Below are positions 46,389 through 55,642 of a stretch of 64,000 bases of DNA, one piece after another. The notes under the pieces were generated by a model. It saw nothing but the letters and a program-made list of their open reading frames with translations. It searched no databases and was not told the origin of the DNA. The DNA lies in NCBI RefSeq assembly GCF_013408825.1, contig NZ_JACCBZ010000008.1:138967-202966 (forward strand). Direction: 5' to 3'. The number at the start of each line of letters is the position of its first letter. Position 1 is the stretch's first letter. Source of the DNA: Mucilaginibacter tundrae (GTDB lineage Bacteria; Bacteroidota; Bacteroidia; Sphingobacteriales; Sphingobacteriaceae). The translations under genes and the position numbers were made by a program.

Positions 46389-47363
46389 ATGCAATCAACG
46401 GAATTAATAACTCAAGCGGTACAAACATCACCCTGGGAAAAAGGCTACAATAACTATGGTCCTTATCTCAAGCAAAAATACCCCGGTCAACGGGTATTTA
46501 AAGTGATAGTTGATGGCGGCTTCACCTGCCCCAACCGCGATGGCTCAAAAGGCTACGGCGGTTGTACCTATTGCAACGTCGATTCCTTTACGCCATCGCC
46601 AACCCGCGATAACCCCGGTATAAAAGAACAGGTGATAGCAGGAGTGGAGCGTGCCCGGAAAGGCAATAAGGCCGATAAGTTTATTATCTACTTTCAGCCC
46701 AATACCAATACTTACGCGCCAACACATTACCTGAAGGCTTTGTACGACGAAGCTCTGAGTTATTATACAGAAGACATCGTAGGTCTGTCCGTAGGTACCC
46801 GCCCCGATTGTATCGACCCTGAAAAAATAGCCCTGCTGGAATCCTATACCGATCGTTTTGATGTAGATATTGAAATGGGTATGGAATCTATTTATAACGA
46901 TACCCTGGCGCAGATAAATCGTGGTTGTAATCACGATGATCTGATCAACGCCCTAAAAATGTTGGAAAACAGCAAGCTTGATGTTTGTGTGCACACCATC
47001 TTCGGCTTCCCCTGGGAAACCCACGACCAAATGCTAGCCTATGCGCACGAGATCAACCGTCACCCGCAAATAAAGTTCACTAAGCTGCACCACCTACACA
47101 TTGTAGAAGGCTCGGTTATGGGTGTCAAGTACAAACGCCAGCCATTTAAGCTTTTTACGCTGGATGAGTACGCCAACTTTTTGTGCGATTTCCTGCCCAT
47201 GCTGCGCCCCGATGTCATCATCCAGCGACTCTTCGGCTTAAGCGACCTCGATCTGCTCATCGCCCCTAATTGGCAACTCAAAAAATCCGAGATCCAATAC
47301 TATATCGATCAAAAAATCCTCGAAAGAGGAGTGATACAAGGTTCAAAATATAGACCTTTATAA
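46389..47363 (+). CDS. Radical SAM protein, YhcC/TIGR01212 family
   Basis: 324 aa. The N-terminal segment K-V-I-V-D-G-G-F-T-C-P-N-R-D-G-S-K-G-Y-G-G-C-T-Y-C carries the spaced cysteines C47, C59 and C62 typical of this family's iron-sulfur cluster. Y-F-Q-P-N-T-N-T-Y-A and G-L-S-V-G-T-R-P-D-C-I follow. E. coli YhcC is its relative; the substrate is not established here. Normal length, cytoplasmic. It is the first intact chromosomal gene to the right of the transposon. Confidence 0.92.
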   Translation: MQSTELITQAVQTSPWEKGYNNYGPYLKQKYPGQRVFKVIVDGGFTCPNRDGSKGYGGCTYCNVDSFTPSPTRDNPGIKEQVIAGVERARKGNKADKFIIYFQPNTNTYAPTHYLKALYDEALSYYTEDIVGLSVGTRPDCIDPEKIALLESYTDRFDVDIEMGMESIYNDTLAQINRGCNHDDLINALKMLENSKLDVCVHTIFGFPWETHDQMLAYAHEINRHPQIKFTKLHHLHIVEGSVMGVKYKRQPFKLFTLDEYANFLCDFLPMLRPDVIIQRLFGLSDLDLLIAPNWQLKKSEIQYYIDQKILERGVIQGSKYRPL

Positions 47364-47419
47364 AGTTCCCTTCTCCATATTACAATTTCTTCGTTGTCCA
47401 TCACAATGACAATTAAAGA

Positions 47420-47552
47420 GCGCAAACGCCCGACGGAAAACCGGGCCGGGAACTGGCCCGGCGGTAGAAGGTTTTTTCCGCATTGATTTTTTGCTACTTT
47501 TTTATCAAGAAAAAAGTAGTAGCCTAGCGGAAATGAGCGGACAGAATATTTC
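47420..47552 (+). repeat. Diverged copy of the dispersed palindromic repeat
   Basis: Starts GCGCAAACGCCCGACGGAAA as in copies A and B and has the hairpin GCTACTTTTTT (47493-47503), loop ATCAAG, AAAAAAGTAGT (47510-47520), then GCGGAAATGAGCGG. Relative to copy A the bases next to the loop change from GG/CC to TT/AA on both sides, so pairing is preserved. Confidence 0.8.
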
Positions 47553-47629
47553 AGCTGAGGAACAAAGCAGATCATCTTACAGATTCCACCGCTTTCATTA
47601 TATTTGATCAACCAATTTGTGTCATAACA

Positions 47630-48217
47630 ATGAGTAGCATGAATCCTAAAGTTGATTTTTATTTTAACAAACCTTCCAAGTGGCAGGAAGAATATGAAAG
47701 ATTAAGGGCGATTATTCTTGATTGTAAATTAACCGAAGAATTAAAATGGGGGTGTCCTTGTTACACCTTTGAAGGGAAAAACATTGTTTTAATACACGGA
47801 TTTAAAGAATATTGCGCGCTGCTGTTTTTCAAAGGAGTGTTGTTAAATGATCCCAATGGTATTCTGATCCAGCAAACAGAAAATGTACAGGTAGGTCGCC
47901 AGATCCGGTTCACTAACCTTCTGGAAATAATAAATATGGAGTCCATCCTGAAAGCTTATATATACGAAGCTATTGAAGTGGAAAGAGCCGGTTTGAATGT
48001 AGAATTAAAAAAAGTCACAGAATTTAAAATTGCAGCAGAGTTTCAAGATAAATTAAACCACATCCCGGCCTTAAAAACTGCTTTTGAGGCATTAACACCA
48101 GGGCGGCAAAGGGCATATCTGCTTTATTTCTCCGCACCCAAACAATCCAAAACACGGGAGGCAAGGGTTGAAAAATATATGCCTCAAATCCTCAACGGAA
48201 AAGGATTGGATGATTAA
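47630..48217 (+). CDS. YdeI/OmpD-associated family protein (DUF1801)
   Basis: 195 aa. N-terminal DUF1801 fold (about 10-110): W-Q-E-E-Y-E-R-L-R-A-I-I-L-D-C-x-L-T-E-E-L-K-W-G-C-P-C-Y-T-F-E-G-K-N-I-V. The C-terminal OmdA-type segment is L-T-P-G-R-Q-R-A-Y-L-L-Y-F-S-A-P-K-Q-S-K-T-R-E-A-R-V-E-K. Cytoplasmic, biochemical role not established. ATG at 47630 or the in-frame ATG at 47639. Confidence 0.87.
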   Translation: MSSMNPKVDFYFNKPSKWQEEYERLRAIILDCKLTEELKWGCPCYTFEGKNIVLIHGFKEYCALLFFKGVLLNDPNGILIQQTENVQVGRQIRFTNLLEIINMESILKAYIYEAIEVERAGLNVELKKVTEFKIAAEFQDKLNHIPALKTAFEALTPGRQRAYLLYFSAPKQSKTREARVEKYMPQILNGKGLDD

Positions 48218-48228
48218 CATTATGCAAA

Positions 48229-48252
48229 AAAAATCCCCTCATGAGAGGGGCT
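48229..48252 (-). terminator. Terminator for the minus-strand acidic-protein gene
   Basis: TCCCCTC ATGA GAGGGG stem; on the minus strand it is followed by eight T. It also lies just after the YdeI-family stop, so it may act on both strands. Confidence 0.75.
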
Positions 48253-48272
48253 AGCGGTGTGTTAATTAGATT

Positions 48273-48353
48273 GTCATTCTGAGTGCAACGAAGAATCTTC
48301 TTTGATATACATGTCCGCTTGACGCTTTTAGAAGTTTCTCTGTTCAGAATGAC
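48273..48353. repeat. GTCATTCTGAG palindromic repeat, copy 3
   Basis: GTCATTCTGAGTGCAACGAA... faces ...CTGTTCAGAATGAC. The arms are imperfect, the outer nine bases exact. Resembles copy 2, including the AAGAATCTTCTT...GATAT word. Confidence 0.78.
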
Positions 48354-48362
48354 AAGGAAAAA

Positions 48363-48608
48363 CTAAAAATCATCATCCGGGAAATCGTCCTCATCCTCGT
48401 CTTCATCACCAAGGATGTCGTCATCAAGTTCAGCCGCGTGCTCGGCATCCTTGTCGTCCTGTAGGTCCTCAAAATCTTCGTCCTCAATATCATCCCATCC
48501 GGCATCGGTGTCAGCATCATCATCCTCAAAATCATCATCATCGCCTGGGTTAAGGGCAGTTATCGGCTCAAGTTCAATGGTAGTGGTTTCGTATTCAGTA
48601 AATAACAT
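48363..48608 (-). CDS. Very acidic small protein
   Basis: 81 aa: a short ordinary start (M-L-F-T-E-Y-E-T-T-T-I-E-L-E-P-I) followed by an almost uninterrupted Asp/Glu-rich tail to the stop. No fold or motif; disordered and strongly negative, as in proteins that bind basic partners or cations. It lies downstream of the AI-2E family gene's stop in opposite orientation terms to YdeI and has its own terminator. The opposite-strand Ser-rich frame is only its shadow. Confidence 0.6.
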   Translation of the reverse strand: MLFTEYETTTIELEPITALNPGDDDDFEDDDADTDAGWDDIEDEDFEDLQDDKDAEHAAELDDDILGDEDEDEDDFPDDDF

Positions 48609-48659
48609 AAAAGGTAAAATTTGATTTGTTTTCGCAGATTTAAAATCAGGCGCAATTTA

Positions 48660-49697
48660 TCATTTATTTATTTCCTTCACATATAATTCATCAACCAAAA
48701 TTATAATAATTGCCAGCAGCGGCACAGCCAGTATGATACCCAATGCACCCGATAAAGTACCCATAACCAGCTGACTGATTAGCGTAAGTGCAGGTGGCAG
48801 GTTGATGATCTTCTTCTGTATTAATGGTGTTACAATATTGGCCACAATAGTTTGTGATACGATGTAAATGAGTGCGACAACAATTGCCGTATTGGTGCCA
48901 ATGGTGAGCGCTAGCAATACACCCGGTATCATCGCCACTAACGATCCTATGTTTGGCACAAGTTCCAGTATGCCGGTAATCAAACCTAGTACCATGGCAA
49001 CAGGTATGCCCATTATACTTAAAGCCGCGGTGATCATCACGGTTATGAGCACTATTGATATCATCATACCCTTTAACCAACCTTTAAGCGATTGACTGAT
49101 GCGGTCCATTACATGTTTGCCTAATTCTTTTCTTTTTTTAGGAACGAGTAACAGGATGCCGTTTTTATAGATCGAAGGGCTGGCGGTAAAAAATATACCC
49201 AGCAACAAGATAATATAAACATCGCCCAAAACCCCGAAACTGGTACTGAAAAAGGCCTGCACCGTGTTCATCAATTTGTTAGAGTTACTGCCCGAGAAAT
49301 TATCAAGCACCTTCTGCCCCAGGGGTGACTCAGCCATTTTGGCTTTGGCTGTACTAACGGTATGCGGCAGCGTGTTGCTTAGTTGCGCTATCTGCACTTC
49401 TATTTTGGTGCCCATAAACCAAAGCAATACACCCAGTATTAAAAAGGAAGTGACGATAGATATGAGCATGGCCCATTTGCGCTGCAAACGTGTGCGGCGC
49501 TGTATAATATCGCCCAACCCATGAAAATATACCGCGATAAGCGAGCCCGCCAACGCCATCAGCAATACGTTAAAAGCAACCCGGGCAATTAAAATAACAC
49601 CCACCAGCAAAGCTATAATAGCAACCGTATGCCATACCTTTTGAATGTAGCTCAGCTCTTTTTTGATTATTTCAGTTGTTTTTTTGTCGTCGGCCAT
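48660..49697 (-). CDS. AI-2E family transporter
   Basis: 345 aa, starting M-A-D-D-K-K-T-T-E-I at 49697 (the frame opens 30 bases earlier, without a good start). Seven or eight hydrophobic segments. The family pattern is visible in the C-terminal half: L-E-L-V-P-N-I-G-S-L-V-A-M-I-P-G-V, then Q-L-V-M-G-T-L-S-G-A-L-G-I-I-L-A-V-P-L. Members export autoinducer-2 or act as sodium/proton antiporters; which applies is unknown. Divergent from rpsF. Confidence 0.88.
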   Translation of the reverse strand: MADDKKTTEIIKKELSYIQKVWHTVAIIALLVGVILIARVAFNVLLMALAGSLIAVYFHGLGDIIQRRTRLQRKWAMLISIVTSFLILGVLLWFMGTKIEVQIAQLSNTLPHTVSTAKAKMAESPLGQKVLDNFSGSNSNKLMNTVQAFFSTSFGVLGDVYIILLLGIFFTASPSIYKNGILLLVPKKRKELGKHVMDRISQSLKGWLKGMMISIVLITVMITAALSIMGIPVAMVLGLITGILELVPNIGSLVAMIPGVLLALTIGTNTAIVVALIYIVSQTIVANIVTPLIQKKIINLPPALTLISQLVMGTLSGALGIILAVPLLAIIIILVDELYVKEINK

Positions 49698-49782
49698 AAT
49701 AGGTTGTGGGTTATAATGGTAATGCAATAAAACAGCAATTGTTTTAAAGCAGATTATTTGCTGTAGTTTTAGATGATAAGCA

Positions 49783-49813
49783 TTTGATAATTAAATTATT
49801 CTTCCTACATTTG
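49783..49813 (+). promoter_or_regulatory. Promoter of rpsF-rpsR-rplI
   Basis: TTTG (49783-49786), 19 bases, TACATTTG (49806-49813): both elements match the Bacteroidota consensus. The leader to the rpsF ATG is about 35-40 bases. Confidence 0.75.
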
Positions 49814-49855
49814 CAACCCCGATATAATGGGTAAATAATTAAAAATCAAATAATA

Positions 49856-50224
49856 ATGCAACAGTACGAAATCGTGATCGTTCTAACCCCGTTGCTTTCA
49901 GAAGAGACTGCTAAAGAGGCTTACGCCAAATACAGCAAAACTCTAACTGATGGCGGAGCCGAAATTGTCCAGGAGGATAATTGGGGTTTGAGAAAATTAG
50001 CGTACCCAATTCAAAAGAAAACAACTGGGTACTATCACTTAACTGAATTTAAGGCTCCGGGTGAATTAATTAACAAGTTGGAGATTGAGTTAAGGCGCGA
50101 TGAGCGTGTTTTACGTTTCCTGACTATTGCTTTGGATAAACATGCCATAGCTTACAATGACAAAAAACGCAGCGGTGCTTTTAACAAAAAACCTGCAGCT
50201 AAAACAGAGGAGGCAGCAAGATAA
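49856..50224 (+). CDS. rpsF: 30S ribosomal protein S6
   Basis: 122 aa; S6 binds the central domain of 16S rRNA together with S18. Typical beginning [11 protein letters not shown], then [18 protein letters not shown] and [10 protein letters not shown], with a basic Ala/Lys-rich tail. First gene of the S6-S18-L9 operon; its stop overlaps the rpsR start by one base. No S6:S18 leader motif could be confirmed in the short leader. Confidence 0.97.
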   Translation: MQQYEIVIVLTPLLSEETAKEAYAKYSKTLTDGGAEIVQEDNWGLRKLAYPIQKKTTGYYHLTEFKAPGELINKLEIELRRDERVLRFLTIALDKHAIAYNDKKRSGAFNKKPAAKTEEAAR

Positions 50225-50487
50225 TGGCAAACGATCAAATTAAATACGTTACCGCTCCAAAAGTGGAGGATAACCGTAAAAAATACTGCCGTTTTAAAAA
50301 GAATGGTATTAAGTATATCGATTACAAAGACGCTAACTTTTTATTAAAGTTTATTAACGATCAGGGTAAAGTATTACCTCGCCGTTTAACAGGTACTTCA
50401 TTAAAATTCCAGCGTAAAGTGGCTCAGGCAGTTAAACGTGCCCGTCACATTGGTTTATTGCCTTACGTTACAGATTCATTAAAATAA
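50224..50487 (+). CDS. rpsR: 30S ribosomal protein S18
   Basis: 87 aa. Core [20 protein letters not shown], then [34 protein letters not shown]. The ATG overlaps the rpsF stop (TAATG), so the two are translationally coupled, which suits their binding to 16S rRNA as a pair. Confidence 0.97.
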   Translation: MANDQIKYVTAPKVEDNRKKYCRFKKNGIKYIDYKDANFLLKFINDQGKVLPRRLTGTSLKFQRKVAQAVKRARHIGLLPYVTDSLK

Positions 50488-50501
50488 TAGGAGATTAAGA
50501 A

Positions 50502-50945
50502 ATGGATGTTATTTTAAAACAAGATGTAAAAAACCTGGGCGACAAAGACGATGTTGTAAGTGTTAAACCAGGTTATGGCCGTAACTACCTTTTACCTAAA
50601 GGCTACGCCATATTGGCCACTGTAAGTGCCCGCAAAGTTTTAGCTGAAAACCTTAAACAGGCTCAGTTTAAACAAGAAAAAATACGTAAAGATGCTGACG
50701 CGATAGCTACCCGTTTGGAAGGTATTAAACTTACCATTGGTGCTAAAGCCGGCGAAAGCGGTAAAATATTCGGTGCTATCAACACTATTCAGCTTGCTGA
50801 TGCTTTGAAAAAAGAAGGTTTTGAAGTTGACCGTCGCCGTATTACTTTTGATACAGAACCTAAATTTGTTGGCGAATACGTTGCAAATGTAAATCTGCAT
50901 AAAGAAGTAAAGGTACGCGTACCGTTTGAAGTAGTAGCTGAATAA
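50502..50945 (+). CDS. rplI: 50S ribosomal protein L9
   Basis: 147 aa. N-terminal rRNA-binding domain: M-D-V-I-L-K-Q-D-V-K-N-L-G-D-K-D-D-V-V-S-V-K-P-G-Y-G-R-N-Y-L-L-P-K-G-Y-A, then the long central helix and a C-terminal domain with G-K-I-F-G-A-I-N. Last gene of the operon, followed by a terminator. Confidence 0.97.
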   Translation: MDVILKQDVKNLGDKDDVVSVKPGYGRNYLLPKGYAILATVSARKVLAENLKQAQFKQEKIRKDADAIATRLEGIKLTIGAKAGESGKIFGAINTIQLADALKKEGFEVDRRRITFDTEPKFVGEYVANVNLHKEVKVRVPFEVVAE

Positions 50946-50970
50946 GTTCACACTTCTTACCATAAAATTT

Positions 50971-51006
50971 AAAAAGGTGTTTAGCGAAAGCTAGACACCT
51001 TTTTTG
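50971..51006 (+). terminator. Terminator of the rpsF operon
   Basis: AAAAAGGTGTTTAGC pairs with GCTAGACACCTTTTT around a GAAA tetraloop (one G-T pair), with trailing T; 25 bases after the rplI stop. Confidence 0.9.
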
Positions 51007-51067
51007 TTGATAATCTTTTATAATATAAAATTTTGTTTATTTGCCAATCAATTCAACCCTTATCAAT

Positions 51068-51646
51068 ATGGAGAAAAAATTACTCTTATTAGCCATGCTA
51101 ATTGGCGCGGCATTCACCACCTACGCTCAAAATGACGACTCATCACCAAAAATTGGGGTTGGCTTTAGTATTGGCGCAGCGGTAGGCTCAAATGCAGCTT
51201 ATTATCCTGTTGCGAGCGGGGTACATGTAAAGTTTGAATACCCGGTTAACAGTTCCCCGCTAAGCATTACCCTTAGTGCAGGTTATACATTTTATGTATC
51301 AAGCGATGGTTATAACTATAACTCTGATGGTTATGGCGACAGTTATTCAAGCGGCTCTCTGCTTTCATTCGTGCCTGTAACAGTTGGTGCGAAATACTAT
51401 GTTGCTAACAAATTATATTTTGAAGGTGATGTAGGCGCGTCGTTCAACCTTAACTCAGCTGATGAAAACGGTAAACCGATAAGTAGTGTATCGCCAATTG
51501 TGGCACCTTATGTTGGTTATACCATTCCTTTTGGCTCTACAAGGGCAAGTGTTGATTTAAGCTTAGGTTATGAGGCCAGCCCGCAAACCGGAGGAGGTTA
51601 TAACCAGGCGCTTTTTAAAGCAACCTTTAATTTTGGTTTGCAATAA
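51068..51646 (+). CDS. Outer-membrane beta-barrel-like protein
   Basis: 192 aa from the ATG at 51068. Signal peptide M-E-K-K-L-L-L-L-A-M-L-I-G-A-A-F-T-T-Y-A-Q. The mature part alternates Gly/aromatic beta strands (G-V-G-F-S-I-G-A-A-V-G, V-H-V-K-F-E-Y, L-S-A-G-Y-T-F, V-G-A-K-Y-Y-V) and ends K-A-T-F-N-F-G-L-Q with a terminal aromatic strand, as in small outer-membrane barrels. Role unknown. Confidence 0.8.
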   Translation: MEKKLLLLAMLIGAAFTTYAQNDDSSPKIGVGFSIGAAVGSNAAYYPVASGVHVKFEYPVNSSPLSITLSAGYTFYVSSDGYNYNSDGYGDSYSSGSLLSFVPVTVGAKYYVANKLYFEGDVGASFNLNSADENGKPISSVSPIVAPYVGYTIPFGSTRASVDLSLGYEASPQTGGGYNQALFKATFNFGLQ

Positions 51647-51655
51647 ACCCAAAAT

Positions 51656-52015
51656 CTATTTAAACTGAATTTGGTCCGGGTGATAGATCATCACTTCGGG
51701 CTTTTTTTTATAGGTTGATGTATCGCCGGTAACACAAATGTGCTTGCCCTTTATATCATCGTAGTTCAATTGTATTTCATGGCCCGTAACTACCACGGTA
51801 AAGCGTTGGTTAGGATAATAACCCCCCATGTTCAATAATGTAACGGTGTCATTTAGTATTTTAAAAGAATATACGGTTTCGCACATGGTTATTTTTTTAC
51901 CTATGTGATTAATAAACTGATTTTCCGAAAAGGTTTCAGGTTGCTTAGTCTTAGTCTGGGCCTGTAATCTGATAGCCAAAGGCAGTATAAACACAATAAG
52001 TAAAAGCTTTTTCAT
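51656..52015 (-). CDS. Secreted OB-fold-like protein A
   Basis: 119 aa. Signal peptide M-K-K-L-L-L-I-V-F-I-L-P-L-A-I-R-L-Q-A-Q. The rest fits a small OB fold: H-I-G-K-K-I-T-M-C-E-T-V, L-L-N-M-G-G-Y-Y-P-N-Q-R-F-T-V-V-V, K-G-K-H-I-C-V-T-G-D and K-K-K-P-E-V-M-I. It shares this pattern with the gene at 61780, so the two are paralogues. The ATG at 52015 is used; an in-frame TTG lies 9 bases upstream. Ligand unknown. Confidence 0.72.
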   Translation of the reverse strand: MKKLLLIVFILPLAIRLQAQTKTKQPETFSENQFINHIGKKITMCETVYSFKILNDTVTLLNMGGYYPNQRFTVVVTGHEIQLNYDDIKGKHICVTGDTSTYKKKPEVMIYHPDQIQFK

Positions 52016-52098
52016 GGTGATCAATGATTTATTTAACTACAATCATTTCTTACATTTGTTTAAGCTAGCCTTACCGCCCGGTTAAGAATCACGCTTAT

Positions 52099-54498
52099 CT
52101 ACTCTACCACAAATTCCTTATTTAAAACCAAATCCTCTGATGATCTTCCAATCATCACCTTGAATGTACCCGGCTCAACGGTCCAGTTCATGTTTTTATC
52201 CAGGATGGCTAAATCATCAGGGTGCAAAGTAAAATGCACCGTTTTCTTTTCGCCCGGGGCTAGGTTTACACGGGTAAACCCACGCAGGTCATAATCGTAA
52301 ACAGTTACATCGCTTACTTCCTGTTTTAGGTACATTTCAACAACATCATCGCCTTTTCGTGTACCTGTGTTGGTTACATCAACGGTTACATCAATATCTG
52401 CCTGGCCTTTTTCGCTTTCTGGCGATACCTGCAGATTGCTGTAATCAAACGTAGTATAACTTAAACCATATCCAAACGGATATAATGAGCCATCAACACT
52501 GGTATGTCTCGGGTTATTTTTACTGACCTGTGGCACTTGCGAACTTGGTTTAAACGGAAAGTTCATTTCTATTTGTCCTGTTGTTTTTGGGAAAGTAATA
52601 GACAACTTACCGCCGGGATTATTCTCGCCAAATAAAGTTTCAGCTATTACCCTGCCACTTTGCTGACTTGGGAACCAAGCCTCGAGTATAGCAGGCACAT
52701 ATTTGTTTTCCCAGTTGATGGTTAGTGGTTGGCCATTTATCATCACCATTACCACTGGTTTGCCGGTCGCTTGCAAAGCCTGAACCAGTTTAAGTTGCCT
52801 GCCCGGAAGATTTAATCCTGTACGCGAAAGTTCTTCGCCAACCTGATCAACGCCTTCGCCAACGGCAACAATCACTATGTCCGATTTTTTAGCTTCTTCA
52901 ACAGCGGCGTTTATATCTGTTTGTTCTTTGTCTGTAAGTGGTGTTTCTATGATCTCACTCTCGGGCCAGGTGGCATCAATAATATCACAACCTTTGGCAT
53001 AGCTTACGGTTGCATAATTACCTACATAATTTTTTATCCCATCAAAAACGGTAGTTACCGGGTTGTGTGATGGTCCATACCTGCTAGTGGCATAACTGGT
53101 TTCCATAGCCAGCGGCCCTGCTACCAAAATATGTTTGTATTTATTTTTATCCAATGGTAATAGGTTGCCCTCATTTTTTAATAATACCATGCTCTCACGG
53201 TTCATTTTCATGCTCATGCTATCCGCTTCAGCATTATGAACCAGCTTGTCTGCCGCTTTCGGGTCTTTCACATAAGGATTATCAAATAAGCCTAACTCAA
53301 ATTTTACACGCAGCACATCCGCCACGCGCGAATCCAAAGTTTTCATAGATACCTTACCATCCTTAACCAGGTGTCTCAATGGCATAATATAAGTTTGCGG
53401 CATGGTGAAATTGGTGCGCACATTCAGCCCGGCTTCAATAGCCATCCTAACCGCCTCCTCCGGGCTGCTGGCTACATGATGTTTACTATATAAAAACTCA
53501 ACCGCCTCACTATCCGAAACCACGTAGCCATTAAAGCCAAATTTTTGCCTTAATAATTCTGTTAAAAAGAAATAACTGCCTGTTATCGGCTCACCGTTCC
53601 AATCGTTATAACTGCTCATCACACCCATGGCATGTGCCTCCTGTATCACCCTGCGAAAAGGGTACAGGTATAACTCATACATTTCTCTTGGCGCAACATG
53701 CGGGTCTGTTCTATCCGCGCCATCACGTCCACCTTTTGGCACGCTATAAACCGCGAAGTGTTTTAAGGTAGATGCAGCGCCTTCTTCCTGTACGCCTAAA
53801 CACATTTGTTTACCTAATTCAGCAATCAGGTAAGGGTCTTCTCCATAAGTTTCAACAGTACGTCCCCAACGCTGGTCTCGTGCAGGGTCTAATATCGGGG
53901 TGTAAACATTGGTATAACCTAAAGCCCTGGCTTCGCGGCCAACAACATCGCCTGCTTGCCTTACCAATTCCTTATCCCAGGTAGCGCCAATGCCAATAGG
54001 TGCGGGTAATGGCGTAGCACGATCATGATTCAGGCCATGTACACCTTCATTCGTAAAATCAACCGGGATACCCATTCGGGTTTCTTCTACAAACCATTTT
54101 TGTATCGTATTAATAGCCGCGGCGTGTTTGCTGAATGGAAAACTATATTGCGTTGGCGCCATATCAGTTCGGGAGGCCAGGTTATTCAATTCTTCGTCAA
54201 TATTGGCAATACCATCTTTCCAAACCTCGTTCTTCCACGATTCTGCCGGCATTTCTTCCTTTAAAACTCTTTTATAACCATACAATGTTGCTAACTGGCA
54301 GGTTTTTTCCTCAACCGTCATTTGGCTGAGTAAATCAGCAACACGCTTATCAATCGGCTGCGATGGGTCTTCAAAAACATCCATTTTGCCATTCTTGTTA
54401 AAATCAATCCAGCCCTTATGGTAAATAGAGGTTTTTTGTGCCGATGATACTTGTGTAAGCACACCTTGAAGCGCTAAAAGCAACAATAACTTTTTCAT
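52099..54498 (-). CDS. Glycoside hydrolase family 3, beta-glucosidase-like
   Basis: 799 aa, exported (signal ending V-S-S-A-Q). N-terminal GH3 barrel with P-L-P-A-P-I-G-I-G-A-T-W-D, L-K-H-F-A-V-Y-S and the nucleophile region G-Y-V-V-S-D329-S-E-A. C-terminal alpha/beta sandwich follows (V-V-M-V-M-I-N-G-Q-P), then a fibronectin-III-like end (V-D-V-T-N-T-G-T-R-K-G-D-D-V-V). Domain order and length match periplasmic beta-glucosidases/xylosidases; exact glycan unknown. No SusC/SusD pair nearby. Confidence 0.94.
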   Translation of the reverse strand: MKKLLLLLALQGVLTQVSSAQKTSIYHKGWIDFNKNGKMDVFEDPSQPIDKRVADLLSQMTVEEKTCQLATLYGYKRVLKEEMPAESWKNEVWKDGIANIDEELNNLASRTDMAPTQYSFPFSKHAAAINTIQKWFVEETRMGIPVDFTNEGVHGLNHDRATPLPAPIGIGATWDKELVRQAGDVVGREARALGYTNVYTPILDPARDQRWGRTVETYGEDPYLIAELGKQMCLGVQEEGAASTLKHFAVYSVPKGGRDGADRTDPHVAPREMYELYLYPFRRVIQEAHAMGVMSSYNDWNGEPITGSYFFLTELLRQKFGFNGYVVSDSEAVEFLYSKHHVASSPEEAVRMAIEAGLNVRTNFTMPQTYIMPLRHLVKDGKVSMKTLDSRVADVLRVKFELGLFDNPYVKDPKAADKLVHNAEADSMSMKMNRESMVLLKNEGNLLPLDKNKYKHILVAGPLAMETSYATSRYGPSHNPVTTVFDGIKNYVGNYATVSYAKGCDIIDATWPESEIIETPLTDKEQTDINAAVEEAKKSDIVIVAVGEGVDQVGEELSRTGLNLPGRQLKLVQALQATGKPVVMVMINGQPLTINWENKYVPAILEAWFPSQQSGRVIAETLFGENNPGGKLSITFPKTTGQIEMNFPFKPSSQVPQVSKNNPRHTSVDGSLYPFGYGLSYTTFDYSNLQVSPESEKGQADIDVTVDVTNTGTRKGDDVVEMYLKQEVSDVTVYDYDLRGFTRVNLAPGEKKTVHFTLHPDDLAILDKNMNWTVEPGTFKVMIGRSSEDLVLNKEFVVE

Positions 54499-54711
54499 AA
54501 AATAATTGGTTGTATATGAAGAAGCTCAAAGTTAAAATACACGGAGTTATTTACTACTTATTTATAGCTTTGATAGCAACTTTATTACGAAAACGTATTC
54601 GTTCTTTTTTATTTTGATTTAAGGTTAAAGATATTCAAGAGGGCATTCTTATTTGAAATAAGGATATTAATAATATATATTAGTAATCTGACTTATACTA
54701 AGTTAGTATAT

Positions 54712-55620
54712 ATGTACGACTCATCACTCACTTTATCAAAGGAAGGCATCATTATAAAAATTGATGCGGATGCTAACGATGCTCTGTTTGAACCGGGTAT
54801 TGATTATGTACAAAAAAACTTCACATCTCTTTTTAGTTCATTTCAATATGAAATGCTGCGTCTTTTTTTAGAAAAGGTTTTTGATACCGAAAAACTGCAA
54901 TGCATCGAATTTTTTCATACTAATAGTTTTTATCAGCTAAAATGTATTGTTAGTAAGCCGGGCGAGGCTATTTGTATCATCACTAATAATACAAAACAGG
55001 GGAATATTTTAAAAGACCTGGGAAACCATAACCTGAAAACTATTTTTGATAATTATAGCGATTGGGTATGGTCGTTTGATACAAACTTTACCTTGGTAAC
55101 AGCAAATAAAGGTTATTTGGAGGTACGCAAACGGGTGAATAAAAACAACATTAATATAGGCGACAACATTTTCAAAAATGCAAGTGAACAAGCCTACAAA
55201 AAATGGATGCCGATATATGAACGTGCATTAAAAGGTGAAACTATAAACTTTGAAGAAAAACGGGATATAGAAGGAAGGGAGTATTATGTGGAGATATATC
55301 TGTCGCCGGTTTTTAATGCTAAAAGTGAAATAATAGGCTGCCTTGGCTTAACGCGCGATATAACGGAACGCAAATTATCACAGCAGGCTATCGCGAGCTA
55401 TGCGGAGAAACTGGAAGAGTTTGCCATTAAAACCTCGCACGAGCTGCGCAGGCCAATAGCCAACATTATAGGGATGATTAATTTACTAATGAATAAAGAC
55501 TTGCAAGGTGTTGAAATGGATAAAACCATTGATTATCTGTCAACGTCTATAAATGAACTGGATGCTATTGTAATCAGTATGATTGATTTAATGGAGCAGT
55601 ACAAAATAAAGGTGGATTAA
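54712..55620 (+). CDS. PAS sensor with HisKA-like helix, no kinase domain
   Basis: 302 aa. N-terminal part about 1-105 unrecognised; PAS domain about 110-225 (I-F-D-N-Y-S-D-W-V-W-S-F-D...E-I-I-G-C-L-G-L-T-R-D-I-T-E-R); coiled linker; then K-T-S-H-E-L-R-R-P-I-A-N-I-I-G, the phosphoacceptor H-box of histidine kinases with its dimerisation helices. The gene stops about 60 residues later with no ATP-binding domain (no N, G1 or G2 box). Either it is phosphorylated by another kinase or it acts as a dimer sensor. A receiver-only protein is encoded at 56376. Confidence 0.82.
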   Translation: MYDSSLTLSKEGIIIKIDADANDALFEPGIDYVQKNFTSLFSSFQYEMLRLFLEKVFDTEKLQCIEFFHTNSFYQLKCIVSKPGEAICIITNNTKQGNILKDLGNHNLKTIFDNYSDWVWSFDTNFTLVTANKGYLEVRKRVNKNNINIGDNIFKNASEQAYKKWMPIYERALKGETINFEEKRDIEGREYYVEIYLSPVFNAKSEIIGCLGLTRDITERKLSQQAIASYAEKLEEFAIKTSHELRRPIANIIGMINLLMNKDLQGVEMDKTIDYLSTSINELDAIVISMIDLMEQYKIKVD

Positions 55621-55642
55621 ACAGGGCAGCACAAATAAAAAT

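Noticed and set aside
48415..48624. Plus-strand Ser-rich 69-aa ORF
   Set aside because: It is the antisense shadow of the Asp/Glu-rich minus-strand gene (GAT/GAC/GAA read as Ser codons on the other strand).
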